23,288 nucleotides of DNA from JAUVYV01 sp964394625 (GTDB lineage Bacteria > Planctomycetota > Phycisphaerae > Sedimentisphaerales > Anaerobacaceae), in the NCBI GenBank assembly GCA_964394625.1, contig CAYMYK010000017.1, positions 1 through 23,288 on the forward strand, read 5' to 3'. The number at the start of each line of letters is the position of its first letter. Within the stretch, counting starts at the first letter, position 1. Position numbers and translations under genes: made by a program. This document shows positions 22,199 through 23,288 of the stretch, piece after piece. The notes beneath the pieces are model-generated. The model did not search any database. It was given only the letters and a program-made list of their open reading frames with translations, and was not told the DNA's origin.

Positions 22199-23257
22199 TC
22201 AAGCCGGTTTGTCAAAGGGCCGGGGCGCCTTTACTTTTGCCGTCGCCGTATGGCGGGCGTATTCCTTTCCCAGAATACGCCGTCTTTGTAGCCCTGGATG
22301 GACTTGTCGGTATCGGCCAGGCGAAGGCGTTTTGCGGCGAGCAGGCAGAATTGTTTTTTCGATTTCGACGCCGAAGAATCTTCGGCCCAGTTTTTTAGCG
22401 GCAACCAGCGCCGAGCCGACGCCCGCAAAGGGATCGAAGACGAGGTCGTTTTCGTTCGAGCTTGCGAGGATGAGCTTGGCTAAGAGCTTTTCCGGCTTTT
22501 GGGTTGGGTGGTCGGTATTCTCGGGCATTGACCAGAACGGGACGGTGATGTCGCTCCAAAGATTAGACGGATGGGTGAGGCGGAATCGGCCCTGCGCCGT
22601 TTCATCCCAGCCCTTTGCCGAGCCGTCGCCGCGGGTGTAGGGGGCGATGACTTTACGCTTGAGTTTTACGGCATCGACGTTGAAGGTGTAATCGTTCGAG
22701 ACGGTTGCGAACCATATATCCTCCGAGCAGTTTTTCCAGTTCTTCTTGGCGCCCCGGCCTTTTTCCCTTTCCCAGGTGATACGGCTGCGGACCCTGAGAT
22801 ATTTTTCGAGGACGATGTGAACGGCGGTCGAGCTGTGCCAGTCGGAGCAAACGTAAACAGAGGCGCTATTCTTCAGCGTCGGCAGCAGTTTTACGAACCA
22901 GCCCTCGAACCAGCGGGCATAGTCGCCTAAGGTTTTTTTTTTGAAGCGGGTTTTTGCAAAGGATTTGTTGAGATTGTAAGGCGGGTCGAGGATTAGAAGG
23001 TCGGCGAAACGCCCCGGGAGCAAATCGAGGATTTGTAAGAGGTCATGGTTGGCGATTTTGTTCTCGATGGTATTTAGGGCTGCAGGTTTGGAAATGCGAA
23101 TTAAATCCTTGCCGTAATGCTGTGCTTCGGCCTGGCTGAATGTTATAGTTCGATTTCTATGTGCACGCTCCCTATTCGTGTGTTTAATCTCCGCAGTTTC
23201 CCCTCTAAGTAACATCATTTTTCTGCTGTTGGATAATTCTTTCCGCCCAGAGAACAA
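22199..23257 (-). CDS. site-specific DNA methyltransferase, apparent frameshift near the C-terminus
   Basis: This SAM-dependent amino-methyltransferase (adenine-N6 or cytosine-N4) has catalytic DPPY at 91-94 (LLILDPPYNLNKSF), the target-side HPTQKPEKLL at 250-259, and the SAM site FDPFAGVGSA at 274-283, the beta-class order. After GVEIEK (296-301) the frame runs into Arg/Pro-rich, unrelated sequence to 22199. The next frame instead continues QFCLLAAKRLRLAD and on to TAA at 22231-22233, as the family expects. One extra A in the A6 run (22354-22359) explains this. An A10 run lies at residues 106-109. The TTG start at 23257 is uncertain: the frame stays open to the window edge. No restriction endonuclease is visible here. 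Confidence 0.8.
   Translation of the reverse strand: MFSGRKELSNSRKMMLLRGETAEIKHTNRERAHRNRTITFSQAEAQHYGKDLIRISKPAALNTIENKIANHDLLQILDLLPGRFADLLILDPPYNLNKSFAKTRFKKKTLGDYARWFEGWFVKLLPTLKNSASVYVCSDWHSSTAVHIVLEKYLRVRSRITWEREKGRGAKKNWKNCSEDIWFATVSNDYTFNVDAVKLKRKVIAPYTRGDGSAKGWDETAQGRFRLTHPSNLWSDITVPFWSMPENTDHPTQKPEKLLAKLILASSNENDLVFDPFAGVGSALVAAKKLGRRFFGVEIEKTILPARRKTPSPGRYRQVHPGLQRRRILGKEYARHTATAKVKAPRPFDKPA
22354..22359 (-). other. A6 run at the apparent frameshift in the methyltransferase gene
   Basis: On the minus strand the sequence reads GAA AAA ACA. Removing one A gives GAA AAA CAA and restores the family-like C-terminus GVEIEKQFCLLAAKRL. The change may be a real mutation or an assembly error. 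Confidence 0.7.
22933..22942 (-). repeat. A10 homopolymer inside the methyltransferase gene
   Basis: Ten consecutive T on the plus strand encode Lys-Lys-Lys-Thr at residues 107-110, shortly after the DPPY motif. It is the longest single-base run I see in coding DNA in this window, and a one-base slip would truncate the enzyme. Confidence 0.85.
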
Positions 23258-23288
23258 CGCCTTGGGCCGCTCGCACCGCCTCTTTGTA

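Noticed and set aside
22353..22360. AAAAAAC as a programmed -1 frameshift site in the methyltransferase
   Set aside because: The heptamer is out of phase with the codons (GAA AAA ACA), and reaching the family-like frame needs a +1 shift, so an indel is simpler.
1..23288. CRISPR array, tRNA, rRNA, prophage or transposase
   Set aside because: No regularly spaced repeats, cloverleaf sequences or recognisable mobile-element proteins were seen on either strand. The repeats found are isolated palindromes or paired copies.

Overview
The window is chromosomal DNA of moderately high GC from a diderm bacterium. It encodes outer-membrane beta-barrels, a Lol/MacB-type exporter and an ExbB/ExbD motor. 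The gene styles suggest a Planctomycetota (Phycisphaerae-like) genome, probably environmental: a long S41 protease, TrpB2, and a VWA protein beside ExbBD. That placement is inference from style, not from a marker tree. I see no rRNA, tRNA, CRISPR array, transposase or phage gene.

Layout. Positions 77-2096 hold divergent yebC and class II fructose-bisphosphate aldolase, with a recognisable promoter for each and a strong hairpin in the aldolase leader. Positions 2165-9625 form a plus-strand run: an S41 processing protease, lysyl-tRNA synthetase, and a permease-permease-ATPase exporter of LolCDE/MacB type. A class IV aminotransferase and a trans-polyprenyl diphosphate synthase follow (9670-11661) and end at a clear terminator. 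Positions 11718-14886 are a minus-strand block of outer-membrane barrels: one small barrel, two paralogous TorF-like porins and a barrel relic, with several hairpin terminators. Minus-strand TrpB2 is divergent from rarA, which overlaps no gene and is followed closely by 5-formyl-THF cyclo-ligase. Next come a LysM/YkuD L,D-transpeptidase and a three-gene VWA-ExbB-ExbD unit. A minus-strand DNA methyltransferase with a homopolymer tract and an apparent frameshift closes the window and may run past its right edge.

The most interesting system is at 19868-22182. The VWA protein has one N-terminal membrane helix carrying the Ser-x3-His arrangement of TonB, then a periplasmic VWA domain with an intact MIDAS, and is followed directly by ExbB and ExbD. 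It looks like a TonB-like energy transducer whose usual C-terminal domain is replaced by a VWA domain.

A second theme is small palindromic DNA inserted in frame in unrelated genes. Near-identical 23-bp perfect hairpins lie inside the exporter permease and the polyprenyl synthase in the same reading frame, with looser GC-rich relatives in the protease and ExbB. A separate 26-bp repeat sits just before two plus-strand genes.
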